Below are positions 26,489-34,186 of a DNA stretch of 64,000 bases, one piece after another. The translations under genes and the position numbers were made by a program. The stretch comes from Pedobacter cryotolerans (lineage in GTDB: Bacteria > Bacteroidota > Bacteroidia > Sphingobacteriales > Sphingobacteriaceae): assembly GCF_005116475.1 (NCBI RefSeq), contig NZ_SWBO01000001.1, forward strand, positions 649,850-713,849, given 5' to 3'. The stretch's first letter is position 1. Each line of letters opens with the position of its first letter. The notes under the pieces are model-generated. The model saw only the letters and a program-made list of their open reading frames with translations. It was not told where the DNA came from and made no database searches.

Positions 26489-26680
26489 TTAACCTATTGA
26501 AGTGTTTTCGATAACTAATTTACCGTTGTAGTACAAGTTACCATCAACATTGTAAGCTGTATGAGGAACATGTATCGCACCAGTAGTTTGGCATGTAGCC
26601 AAAGAAGGAGCTACTGCTTTATAGTGAGTTCTTCTTTTATCTCTTCTTTGTTTAGAAATCTTGCGTTTTGGATGTGCCAT
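26489..26680 (-). CDS. rpmF: Ribosomal protein bL32, zinc-site-poor form
   Basis: A 63-residue bL32 with the standard start [17 protein letters not shown]. Typical zinc-binding L32 has two CxxC-type pairs; here only Cys30 (LATCQTTG) remains and the other three positions read as Thr, Tyr and Asp/Gly. It is therefore a form that probably does not bind zinc. It lies between yceD and plsX in the widespread yceD-rpmF-plsX-fabH cluster, with 17 nt to yceD. Confidence 0.95.
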   Translation of the reverse strand: MAHPKRKISKQRRDKRRTHYKAVAPSLATCQTTGAIHVPHTAYNVDGNLYYNGKLVIENTSIG

Positions 26681-26697
26681 TGCTGATTTGTTTTATT

Positions 26698-27231
26698 TTA
26701 TTTTAATTTTTTTAATGCTTCCCAACGTGGGTCGTCATTTTTTTCTTCTTCATTTTCTGCACTACCGGTAGCCAATTTTTCCAAGGTTGCTAGCATTTCT
26801 GGGTCGCATTTTTGGTCGGTGCCTGCCTGTTCGCAGTTATTTATGTAAGGTATTGCTACATTAATGAATTCGTAAATCATTTCCGAAACATCAATTTCGC
26901 TTTCCTTTCTGTTTAAAACAATGATTTCTAAATCATCGCTCTCTAACTCATCTTCTGCAAATTTAACAATCTGCCTTTCTTTAATCTCAATCGGTTGTCC
27001 AAATTCAGCTAAACATTTATCGCAATTTAATTGTATTGTTCCCCAAATATGGAAGTTCAATAACAACATCGTCTCCTGTTTATCTAAATCTAGTTTAGCT
27101 TTAAGTGCTCCATCTTTAACCAAAGAGTACTCAAATGCATCAAAAAAGCTTTTATCAATTTCAAAATCGAATTGATGTTTGCCCAATTTTAAGCCTGTAA
27201 ACGGGATTGAAAATTGTTTTAATGCCTTCAA
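26698..27231 (-). CDS. YceD/DUF177 family protein
   Basis: A 177-residue member of the DUF177 family, which sits upstream of rpmF in most bacteria and in plants is linked to 23S rRNA accumulation. The conserved part is LNCDKCLAEFGQPI near residue 75, with CxxC, followed by an acidic stretch and a second cysteine pair (NNCEQAGTDQKCDP). It is the first gene of the lipid operon, and a TACCTTTG promoter box lies 22 nt upstream. Family call is firm, function inferred from relatives only. Confidence 0.85.
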   Translation of the reverse strand: MKALKQFSIPFTGLKLGKHQFDFEIDKSFFDAFEYSLVKDGALKAKLDLDKQETMLLLNFHIWGTIQLNCDKCLAEFGQPIEIKERQIVKFAEDELESDDLEIIVLNRKESEIDVSEMIYEFINVAIPYINNCEQAGTDQKCDPEMLATLEKLATGSAENEEEKNDDPRWEALKKLK

Positions 27232-27252
27232 TTGTAACTAAATTTTAGCCTG

Positions 27253-27260
27253 CAAAGGTA
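27253..27260 (-). promoter_or_regulatory. -7 box for the yceD-rpmF-plsX-fabH-accBC operon
   Basis: TACCTTTG followed by GC on the minus strand, a strong Bacteroidota -7 box 21 nt before the yceD ATG. The mRNA leader would be about 17 nt. Confidence 0.6.
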
Positions 27261-27416
27261 GGAAATATTTTAATAAAATGAAATCTTTTTGTAAAAATGA
27301 ATGCGAATTTATCATTCTGACACTTGTAAAGAATCTGTTCGGTTAAACTAGAGATTTAAAATCTGGTTTATTTAATTAATTTGAAAAACATTGTCAGTGC
27401 TTTTCGCATCATTAAG

Positions 27417-27497
27417 CCCTTCTTTCCGCTGTATCTTTACCACTAAATCCCCTAAAGGGGACTTTGGTAAAAAAGATGCCGCTTCAATAAGGTTTAG
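27417..27497. repeat. Dispersed hairpin element, outer-arm family, copy 2
   Basis: Outer arms are CCCTTCTTTCCGCTGTATCT and, at the right, GATGCCGCTTCAATAAGG. The inner stem is ATCTTTACC/GGTAAAAAAGAT enclosing TCCCCTAAAGGGGA. Confidence 0.5.
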
Positions 27498-27564
27498 GTA
27501 ATTAAGGTAGTGGTTCTTTTGCGGCTTTGCAACCTCTCATAGTTGCAAGATAGTTTGTTATATA

Positions 27565-27679
27565 GCCCTGATTTTAGCGGGAAATACTTTTTGTTGCAGA
27601 ACCATTTAAACTACGTAAGTTTTTAAAACTTACGAAATTTGCAGCGCCAATCACAAAAAGATTGGAGCGAAAGCAGGAA
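27565..27679. repeat. Dispersed hairpin element, outer-arm family, copy 3, inverted
   Basis: Reads CTGATTTTAGCGGGAAATAC on the left and GATTGGAGCGAAAGCAGGAA on the right. These are the reverse complements of the right and left arms of copies 4 and 7, so this copy is in the opposite orientation. The inner stem is ACGTAAGTTTTTAAAACTTACG-like (about 27614-27637), unlike any other copy. Confidence 0.6.
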
Positions 27680-27791
27680 CCTCCATTAATTATAGCTCAG
27701 CAATTGCGCTTCAAATCTAATTTAAAGTGTATCTCTATTCTTGTCAAACCCTTGCTTAGGTTTTCTTCGGTTTCTTAGGTGGTTTAAAAAG

Positions 27792-28628
27792 CTATTGCTC
27801 TGCCAAAATCATATCTTTATCATTTCTGCTCCACTCACTCCAAGAGCCCACATACAACTTCGGAATAGCTAAACCTGCATAATCCATCGCTAACAATAAC
27901 TGGCAAGCTGTTACACCCGAGCCGCAATGCACAATCAGATTTTCTGCATTTGCATCTGCCAATTCCATATCTAACACTTTCTTTAATACTTTAGGGTTAA
28001 AGAAAGAACCATTTTCATCTAAGCTATTGGTAAATGGAATGTTAATCGCTCCCGGAATATGCCCTGCAATTAAATCGATAGGTTCGGTTAAACCAGCAAA
28101 GCGCTTGGCATCTCTAACATCAACAATGGTTTGGTTGCCAGTTTTGCTTGCAATTTCAACCTCATCTATATCAGCAAGTGATAATTGCCAACCTGTATTG
28201 GGGTAGGATTTTTTAGCATTAGCTTTTGGAATTTCATTATTCGTTGCAAAACCGGCATTAACGGCGGCATCAAATCCACCATTTAAAACTTGTACTTTTT
28301 CATGGCCAATGGCTTTAAGCATCCACCAAAAACGAGCTGCTGCATTGCTACCATTTTTATCATCGTATATAATTACATGATTTTGAGGTTCAATGCCAAA
28401 ATTGCCCAACGTTGAGGCAAATTGTTCAATAGTAGGTAATGGATGTCTTCCGCCAATGGCGAAATCTCCAATATTGGCTAAGTCTGTATTTAAGTCGATA
28501 TAAAATGCACCAGCTAAATGATTTTCATCGTATCGAGCTTTTGAACCAGCACTTGCATCAAATAAAATATAATCATCAGGGTTTAGGTTGATAAGTTCTG
28601 CTGGTTGTATAATTGGAAGTAATCTCAT
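27792..28628 (-). CDS. Sulfurtransferase with two rhodanese domains
   Basis: A 278-residue two-domain rhodanese resembling 3-mercaptopyruvate or thiosulfate sulfurtransferase (SseA type). The N-terminal domain is inactive-like; the C-terminal one has the catalytic cysteine in VHCGSGVTACQLLLA near residue 233. The six-residue loop CGSGVT is the type seen in mercaptopyruvate enzymes. It overlaps the upstream DUF4412 gene by 4 nt, so the two are translated together. The substrate is not decided by the sequence. Confidence 0.9.
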   Translation of the reverse strand: MRLLPIIQPAELINLNPDDYILFDASAGSKARYDENHLAGAFYIDLNTDLANIGDFAIGGRHPLPTIEQFASTLGNFGIEPQNHVIIYDDKNGSNAAARFWWMLKAIGHEKVQVLNGGFDAAVNAGFATNNEIPKANAKKSYPNTGWQLSLADIDEVEIASKTGNQTIVDVRDAKRFAGLTEPIDLIAGHIPGAINIPFTNSLDENGSFFNPKVLKKVLDMELADANAENLIVHCGSGVTACQLLLAMDYAGLAIPKLYVGSWSEWSRNDKDMILAEQ

Positions 28629-29347
28629 TGTTTAGTTTGTGCTTTCATCATTTTCATGATCATTTCTTTGCGCTCTTGAGCGGTCATGTTTTTCATTTTA
28701 TCAACATCCATAGTCATGCTGTTTTTACTATAGCCTGCTGGTATAGCAAATAATGATGATGCTAAAGGTTTTTGTTCATATTTAGTGAGTAACATCGTCA
28801 TCATTATGGTTGTGGTATTTGGCTTATAAAGCACTATTTTAGCAGGCATACCTGTAATGCCTTTGCTTTTAAGTTGGGCCATAATTTTCTGATTTACAAT
28901 TGCATCGTTTCCTGTAATGGGAAGATTTGTAGCGGGTAAATCTTTTGCATACCAAATATCCCAAGTTTTTCCTTCAGCAGTCATCTTAACCCTGGTGCAA
29001 TTGTAATTGCCCACTTTTTCGTTCCCCATAACTTTTATTTCTGGGTTTTTAGCTGTTGTAGCAGAGGTACTCTTTGTTTCTGTGTAAGTTTTGTTTAATG
29101 AGTTAAAAACCAATACCACATTAGGCTTACTTTTAAGCATTAATGTAATGGTATTCATTTTGGTTCCAGCAATATCCATATTTACTTCAGTTCTCACATC
29201 TCCATTTTTGATGTACATTTTGCTAACAATAGGCTTATTGCCCATGCCAGTCATTTTATATTCGGCATAAACATCAGAAGCGAAGGTATGATTTGCAAAA
29301 ATTGAAGAAAGAATTAGGGTAGCAAATAAAAGCAAAGATTTTTTCAT
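28625..29347 (-). CDS. Secreted DUF4412-like protein
   Basis: A 240-residue protein with a signal peptide (MKKSLLLFATLILSSIFANH...) and a beta-rich body: DVYAEYKMTGMGNKPIVSKM, VLVFNSLNKTYTETK and GNYNCTRVKMTAEGKTWDIW. This pattern resembles the DUF4412 family of periplasmic proteins, which may fold like lipoprotein carrier domains. The Met-rich tail (MDVDKMKNMTAQERKEMIMK) is odd. It precedes a sulfurtransferase with a 4-nt overlap. Function unknown. Confidence 0.72.
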   Translation of the reverse strand: MKKSLLLFATLILSSIFANHTFASDVYAEYKMTGMGNKPIVSKMYIKNGDVRTEVNMDIAGTKMNTITLMLKSKPNVVLVFNSLNKTYTETKSTSATTAKNPEIKVMGNEKVGNYNCTRVKMTAEGKTWDIWYAKDLPATNLPITGNDAIVNQKIMAQLKSKGITGMPAKIVLYKPNTTTIMMTMLLTKYEQKPLASSLFAIPAGYSKNSMTMDVDKMKNMTAQERKEMIMKMMKAQTKQ

Positions 29348-29465
29348 GATTTAGGTATTTAAGTTTTCTTAAAAATGAGAAATTTTTAGGAGAATGTAAA
29401 TACCATATTTGTGGTATGTAGAAAGATTGCCTTTTCCTAAACCCTAACCTCTAAACCTTTAACCT

Positions 29466-30545
29466 TTAATTCGCATCATCTTTTACATCACTTGCAGTTT
29501 CAATTAACTTTCCGCCGCTGCGTAATTGTGTTTTTAATAGGTTTTCTTGCTCACGGCGATGCTCTACAATATGAACTGCTGCAAAAACAGCTTCCATAAA
29601 TGATGTTGGGTCTGCCAAGTTTTTACCTGCAATATCGTAACCAGTACCATGATCTGGCGAAGTGCGTACAAATTTTAATCCGGCTGTATAATTTATACCC
29701 GTATCAAAAGCGATGGTTTTAAAAGGGATTAAGCCTTGATCGTGGTACATCGCTAAAACTGCATCGAATTTTTTGTAAGTGCCATTACCAAAAAAGCCAT
29801 CGGCAGGGTAAGGGCCAAAACAAATTATGCCTTTGTCAAATGCCTCTTGTATGGCTGGCGATATAATTTCAGCTTCTTCTTTGCCTAACAAACCATTGTC
29901 ACTAGCATGAGGATTTAATCCTAAAATTGCAATTTTCGGTTTTTCGATCCAGAAATCTTTCTTTAAACTTTCGTTTATGAGTTGAATTTTTTTAACGATT
30001 TTCTCTTTGGTAATCGCCGTTGGCACCTCTAAAACAGGAATATGACCAGTAACTACACCAACACGTAAAGTTTCGCTAATCAAAAACATCAACACATCAT
30101 TACTGCCACTACGTTCTTGCAAATATTCTGTATGACCAGGGAAACTGAAATTTTCTGATTGGATATTGTTTTTATTGATTGGAGCGGTAACTAAAGCATC
30201 AATGGAGCCATTAACTAAATCATCGGTAGCTTTTTGTAAAGAAAGGAAAGCATATTTTCCGCCAGTTTCATTGGCAACCCCTAATTCAATTTTCACATCT
30301 TCTTCCCAAGCGTTAATCATGTTTACTTTGCGTGGGTTTGCATCGGCAGGAGAAGTGATTACATTGAACATAAAATCGCCGATATTTAAAGCTTTTCTAT
30401 GAAAAGAAGCTACTTTTGTATGCCCGTAAACAATTGGTGTACAATAATCTAGCATTTTGGTTTCCATAAAAGTTTTCAAAATCACTTCTAAACCAATACC
30501 GTTAATATCACCTACGCTTATGCCTATTTTAATTTTATCGCTCAT
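29466..30545 (-). CDS. pdxA: 4-hydroxythreonine-4-phosphate dehydrogenase
   Basis: A 359-residue NAD-dependent enzyme of pyridoxal phosphate synthesis. The start IKIGISVGDINGIGLEVILK is diagnostic. Metal-binding histidines appear in FPGHTEYLQE, MYHDQGLIPFK and TSPDHGTGYDIAG, and the conserved LGLNPHASDNGLLG is present. The C-terminal tail has about 25 residues beyond the core. It is divergent from rsmA, 166 nt apart. Confidence 0.95.
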   Translation of the reverse strand: MSDKIKIGISVGDINGIGLEVILKTFMETKMLDYCTPIVYGHTKVASFHRKALNIGDFMFNVITSPADANPRKVNMINAWEEDVKIELGVANETGGKYAFLSLQKATDDLVNGSIDALVTAPINKNNIQSENFSFPGHTEYLQERSGSNDVLMFLISETLRVGVVTGHIPVLEVPTAITKEKIVKKIQLINESLKKDFWIEKPKIAILGLNPHASDNGLLGKEEAEIISPAIQEAFDKGIICFGPYPADGFFGNGTYKKFDAVLAMYHDQGLIPFKTIAFDTGINYTAGLKFVRTSPDHGTGYDIAGKNLADPTSFMEAVFAAVHIVEHRREQENLLKTQLRSGGKLIETASDVKDDAN

Positions 30546-30579
30546 GCTTTTTTGATAGAATTTAGCGCAAATTAACGAA

Positions 30580-30694
30580 TAGATGTGAGATATGAGAAAT
30601 GAGATTTGAGAAATGAGTCTTGGTAGCTTTCCTAATGAGATTGGTTTGGCTGCTTAATCGCTAAACGCTAACCCCTAAACTCTACCCTTAAAAA
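30580..30694. repeat. Strand-biased simple repeats between pdxA and rsmA
   Basis: A purine-rich run of GAGATATGAGAAATGAGATT type (30589-30637) is followed by a CTAAACGCTAACCCCTAAAC stretch (30661-30680). Both types recur before other genes in the window. Confidence 0.5.
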
Positions 30695-30698
30695 TACT

Positions 30699-30706
30699 TA
30701 CCTTTG
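30699..30706 (+). promoter_or_regulatory. -7 box of rsmA; predicts a leaderless mRNA
   Basis: TACCTTTG followed by GC, ending 5 nt before the ATG at 30712. The expected start of transcription is within about 3 nt of the start codon. Confidence 0.6.
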
Positions 30707-30711
30707 GCATT

Positions 30712-31497
30712 ATGAGTTTAGTAAAAGCGAAAAAACATTTAGGTCAGCATTTTTTAACCGATAAAAGAATTGCCGAACGAATTGTAGATGGATTAGTCCA
30801 TACCGATCAGTATCGCCAAGTTTTAGAGGTTGGACCAGGAATGGGCATACTTACAGATATCCTTTTAGAAAGAGAAAATTTAGAAACTTTTTTGATTGAT
30901 ATTGATGTTGAGTCTGTTGCTTTTTTGGCTCAAAAATATCCCCAGTTGGGAGAAAGATTAATTAGTGGCGATTTTTTGAAACTCGATTTAACTTCCATTT
31001 TTAAAGGCAAATTTGCTGTAATTGGAAATTTCCCCTACAATATTTCATCTCAAATTCTATTTAAAATTTTAGAACATAAAGATCATTGCGTAGAAATGGT
31101 GGGCATGTTTCAGAAAGAAGTTGCCGAGCGTTGTGCATCAAAATCTGGTACCAAAGAATATGGTATTTTAAGTGTGTTGATACAGGCTTATTACGATATC
31201 GAATATTTGTTTACGGTAAAACCAGGTACTTTTAATCCACCACCGAAAGTAAACTCTGGAGTTATCAGACTAAGCAGAAATAAAATGGAAACCTTACCAT
31301 GCGATGAAAAATTATTTTGGCGTGCGGTAAAAGGCGGCTTTAACCAAAGACGAAAAACTTTGCGTAATGCTTTATCGGGTACAATTCCTAAAGATAAAAT
31401 GGATGATCATCTGTTTTTTGATAAACGAGCTGAGCAATTAAGTGTAGAAGATTTTATTGAGTTGACTAATCATTTAACAAAATTGGTGGAGGTTTAA
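30712..31497 (+). CDS. rsmA: 16S rRNA dimethyladenosine transferase (KsgA)
   Basis: A 261-residue methyltransferase that dimethylates A1518 and A1519 (E. coli numbers) near the 3' end of 16S rRNA. It starts KAKKHLGQHFLTDKRIAERI, has the SAM motif LEVGPGMGILTDILLE near residue 41 and the catalytic GNFPYNISSQILFKIL near 101 (N-[FL]-P-Y form). The end FNQRRKTLRNALSG is typical. The 2-hydroxyacid dehydrogenase starts 3 nt after its stop, so the two are cotranscribed. Confidence 0.97.
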   Translation: MSLVKAKKHLGQHFLTDKRIAERIVDGLVHTDQYRQVLEVGPGMGILTDILLERENLETFLIDIDVESVAFLAQKYPQLGERLISGDFLKLDLTSIFKGKFAVIGNFPYNISSQILFKILEHKDHCVEMVGMFQKEVAERCASKSGTKEYGILSVLIQAYYDIEYLFTVKPGTFNPPPKVNSGVIRLSRNKMETLPCDEKLFWRAVKGGFNQRRKTLRNALSGTIPKDKMDDHLFFDKRAEQLSVEDFIELTNHLTKLVEV

Positions 31498-31500
31498 TTT

Positions 31501-32430
31501 ATGCCTGAAAAGATATTAATCATAGACGATCTTCATCTTGCATTTGCAGAAAAAGCAAAAGCTTTAGGTTTTGAGGTTGATGACCGACCACAAATTACCC
31601 GAGCAGAAACTTTAGCCATAATTAAAGATTACGTAGGCATCGCAGTGCGAACCAAGTTTAGGATTGATCAAGAACTATTCGATGTTGCACCAAATTTAAA
31701 ATTTGTAGCAAGGGCAGGAGCAGGTTTAGATAATATAGATGTTGCTATTGCCAATGAAAGAAATATCCAACTAATTAATGCGCCAGAAGGGAATAGAGAT
31801 GCAGTTGGCGAGCACGCAATTGGTTTATTGTTGGCTTTAATGAATAATTTCCGCAATGCGGATGCAGAAATTAGAAATGGTGTTTGGAACAGGGAAAGTA
31901 ACCGCGGTTATGAGTTGAAAGGCAAAACCGTGGGTATAATTGGTTACGGTTTTATGGGGCAACAAATGGCTCGTAAATTGGCTGGATTTGAGGTAAATGT
32001 AATTGCTTACGATAAGTATAAAACTGGCTTTGGTAATGAGTTTGTTAGAGAAGTGAGTATGGAAGAAATTGTAAAACACAGCGATGTGCTCAGTTTACAT
32101 ATTCCACTAACCAAAGAAACCAAACAAATGGTAGATGATGAATATTTTTTCCATTTTAAAAAACCCATATTTTTCATCAATACTGCTAGGGGCGAAATTG
32201 TAAATACATCAGCTGTGCTAAAAAACATTAAAAATGGTAAAATTTTAGGTGCTGGCTTGGATGTTTTGGAGGCTGAAAAATTTCCAATATTGGCTGAGCA
32301 AACTTGGTTTGAAGATTTAAAAGCTAATGGGAAGGTAATTTTAACACCTCATGTTGGCGGCTGGACTTTCGAATCATACCGTAAAATTTCTGAAGTTTTA
32401 GCGGAAAAGCTGGGCGAAATGAAATTATAA
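31501..32430 (+). CDS. D-isomer 2-hydroxyacid dehydrogenase (SerA-like)
   Basis: A 309-residue NAD-dependent dehydrogenase of the D-2-hydroxyacid family. The Rossmann motif TVGIIGYGFMGQQMARKL is near residue 142, the substrate-binding Arg in NTARGEIV near 230, and the catalytic His in LTPHVGGWT near 282. It resembles phosphoglycerate dehydrogenase without the C-terminal ACT domain, but other 2-hydroxyacids are possible. It follows rsmA by 3 nt. The genuine substrate cannot be read from the sequence. Confidence 0.88.
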   Translation: MPEKILIIDDLHLAFAEKAKALGFEVDDRPQITRAETLAIIKDYVGIAVRTKFRIDQELFDVAPNLKFVARAGAGLDNIDVAIANERNIQLINAPEGNRDAVGEHAIGLLLALMNNFRNADAEIRNGVWNRESNRGYELKGKTVGIIGYGFMGQQMARKLAGFEVNVIAYDKYKTGFGNEFVREVSMEEIVKHSDVLSLHIPLTKETKQMVDDEYFFHFKKPIFFINTARGEIVNTSAVLKNIKNGKILGAGLDVLEAEKFPILAEQTWFEDLKANGKVILTPHVGGWTFESYRKISEVLAEKLGEMKL

Positions 32431-32470
32431 TTCTTAAATTGCTCCTAACAAATATAAGCTATTTGAGTGT

Positions 32471-32524
32471 TAGACTATGGGCTGTGTCTCAAATCTCACA
32501 TCTCAATACTCAAATCTAATAAAG
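32471..32524. repeat. Pyrimidine-rich simple repeat before the OsmC gene
   Basis: CTCAAATCTCACATCTCAAT followed by ACTCAAATCTAATAAA, placed directly before an ATG. A very similar tract lies directly before thrB (41233-41268). Confidence 0.55.
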
Positions 32525-32525
32525 T

Positions 32526-33002
32526 ATGGCAAAAGAACATCAATATAAAACCAATTTGGTTTGGGCGGGCAATAAAGGCTCTGGTACAATGGATTATCGT
32601 TCTTACGATAGAGATTTTGTAGTTTCCATAGCAAATAAAGAACCGATTTCTGGTTCGTCTGATTCTATTTTTTTAGGTGATAAAACTAAATACAATCCCG
32701 AAGATTTGTTATTGGCATCGGTATCTTCTTGCCACATGCTTTGGTATTTGCATTTGTGCTCTAAACATGAAATTGTGGTGATGGAATACAAAGACAATGC
32801 AGTTGGTACAATGGTAGAAAACACGGACGGAAGTGGGCAGTTTTCTTCAATTTTATTACAACCTGAAGTGCTGATTTCTAAAAAAGAACAGATTGAACTT
32901 GCCAATACCTTACATGAGGAAGCTAATAAAATGTGTTTTATTGCTAATTCGTTAAATTTTCCGGTTAAGCATGAGCCAAATTGTTATGCCATAAACGCGT
33001 AA
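32526..33002 (+). CDS. OsmC-family peroxidase-like protein
   Basis: A 158-residue member of the OsmC/Ohr superfamily. The two redox cysteines are present: one in ASVSSCHMLWYL near residue 69 and one in EANKMCFIANSLNFPV near 137. The NPEDLLLASVSSCH pattern is typical of the OsmC branch. These proteins reduce organic hydroperoxides using thiols. Bacillithiol made through bshA in this window could be the donor, but that is inference. A hairpin terminator follows. Confidence 0.88.
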   Translation: MAKEHQYKTNLVWAGNKGSGTMDYRSYDRDFVVSIANKEPISGSSDSIFLGDKTKYNPEDLLLASVSSCHMLWYLHLCSKHEIVVMEYKDNAVGTMVENTDGSGQFSSILLQPEVLISKKEQIELANTLHEEANKMCFIANSLNFPVKHEPNCYAINA

Positions 33003-33070
33003 CCTTATGCTTTTTAAATTAAATTATTTGCTTTTGTAAAAATAGGCTTATATCTTCGTTTTGATTGAAG

Positions 33071-33115
33071 CAAGACTATGTAGGCTAATGGCCGATGTAG
33101 TCTTGTTTGTTTTTT
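33071..33115 (+). terminator. Terminator between the OsmC gene and greA
   Basis: Arms CAAGACTA (33071-33078) and TAGTCTTG (33098-33105) with a 19-nt loop that has its own GGC/GCC pair, then TTTGTTTTTT. It ends 28 nt before greA, so a leader-attenuator role for greA cannot be excluded. Confidence 0.7.
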
Positions 33116-33142
33116 AGAGGATTTACAACAAAATAACCAAGT

Positions 33143-33616
33143 ATGTCAGACGTAACTTATTATACCCAAGAAGGTTTAGATAAACTAAAAGAGGAATTAC
33201 ATAAACTAAAAACTGTAGATAGAGCGGCAATTTCTAAACAAATTGCAGAAGCAAGGGACAAAGGGGATTTATCAGAAAACGCTGAGTATGATGCTGCCAA
33301 AGAGGCTCAAGGAATGCATGAAGCAAAGATTGCCAAGATGGAAAACACCTTATCTACGGCTAGGTTAATTGATGAAAGCAAACTTGACTTAACAAAAGTA
33401 TTAGCCTTATCAATTGTTAAAATCAAAAATGTTAAAAATGGTGCTTCAATGACTTATCAATTGGTGCCAGAAACTGAAGCAGATTTAAAAACTGGTAAAA
33501 TATCTGTAAAATCGCCTATTGCACAAGGTTTATTAGGCAAATCTGTTGGCGATAAAACGGAAATACAAGTGCCTGCCGGAAAAATGGAATTTGAAATATT
33601 AGAGATATCTAGATAA
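33143..33616 (+). CDS. greA: Transcription elongation factor GreA
   Basis: A 157-residue Gre factor that rescues backtracked RNA polymerase. The N-terminal coiled coil contains ARDKGDLSENAEYDAAKEAQ, the acidic tip that reaches the active site (Asp and Glu in DLSENAEY). The C-terminal FKBP-like domain ends with SPIAQGLLGKSVGDK. Normal length. A HIT gene follows 35 nt downstream with a weak hairpin between them. Confidence 0.96.
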   Translation: MSDVTYYTQEGLDKLKEELHKLKTVDRAAISKQIAEARDKGDLSENAEYDAAKEAQGMHEAKIAKMENTLSTARLIDESKLDLTKVLALSIVKIKNVKNGASMTYQLVPETEADLKTGKISVKSPIAQGLLGKSVGDKTEIQVPAGKMEFEILEISR

Positions 33617-33621
33617 ACCCC

Positions 33622-33640
33622 AACCCCTAAAGGGGGTTTT
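33622..33640 (+). terminator. Weak hairpin between greA and the HIT gene
   Basis: AACCCC (33622-33627) and GGGGTT (33633-33638) pair over a short loop, followed by only a few T residues. It may attenuate rather than stop transcription. Confidence 0.4.
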
Positions 33641-33651
33641 AAACTTCTAAA

Positions 33652-34041
33652 ATGAGTGTATTTTCGAAAATAGTAAGCGGAGAAATCCAAGCGCATGTGG
33701 TAGCAGAAACTACCGAATTTTTAGCTTTTTTGGATGTAAGTCCGTTAGTGATGGGACATGTTTTGGTGATCCCTAAAAAGGAAATTGATTACATTTTCGA
33801 TATGGATGAAGAAAGCTATTTCGGCTTAACTTTATTTGCGAAAATTGTTGCTGTTGGCTTAAAAAAAGCTTTTCCTTGTAAAAAGGTTGGTGTTGCCGTA
33901 ATTGGTTTAGAAGTACCTCATGCACATATTCATTTGATACCAATGAATAATGTGGGAGATATGAATTTTAGCAAGGAGAAATTATCACCTTCACAAGAAG
34001 AATTGGCTGAAGCAGCTGCTAAGATTAAAGCGGAGTTGTAG
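33652..34041 (+). CDS. HIT-family nucleotide hydrolase
   Basis: A 129-residue histidine-triad protein. The triad is HAHIHLIPM near residue 99, and the start SVFSKIVSGEIQAHVVAE plus VMGHVLVIPKKEID are characteristic of the HINT/Hit branch. Members hydrolyse nucleoside phosphoramidates or dinucleotides; the real substrate is unknown. It follows greA and is convergent with the ATP-grasp gene on the other strand. Confidence 0.93.
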   Translation: MSVFSKIVSGEIQAHVVAETTEFLAFLDVSPLVMGHVLVIPKKEIDYIFDMDEESYFGLTLFAKIVAVGLKKAFPCKKVGVAVIGLEVPHAHIHLIPMNNVGDMNFSKEKLSPSQEELAEAAAKIKAEL

Positions 34042-34062
34042 TTTTTGTAAGAAACCATATGG

Positions 34063-34167
34063 CGTCAGCCTGAATTTATTTTTCTTCGTAGCTTTCAGCC
34101 TCGCTATAGGATAGGCTCTGCTCTATAAAAAATGCAATACAGATGCTGAAATAAATTCAGCATGACG
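34063..34167. repeat. Dispersed inverted repeat between HIT and YgiC-like genes
   Basis: CGTCAGCCTGAATTTATTT at the left pairs imperfectly with AAATAAATTCAGCATGACG at the right end (34149-34167). It sits in the convergent gene gap, where it could stop transcription from both sides. Confidence 0.65.
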
Positions 34168-34186
34168 ATTTATCTCGAAGATTTTT

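Larger units (their letters stand above)
27261..27791. other. Intergenic region of about 530 bp with two dispersed hairpin elements
   Basis: No believable coding frame. It contains two outer-arm family elements (27417-27497 and 27565-27679). The last 70 bases before the rhodanese stop hold no structure I can name. Confidence 0.6.

Noticed and set aside
33071..33115. Hairpin before greA considered as a riboswitch
   Set aside because: Simple stem followed by a T run, no multi-helix architecture; a plain terminator explains it.
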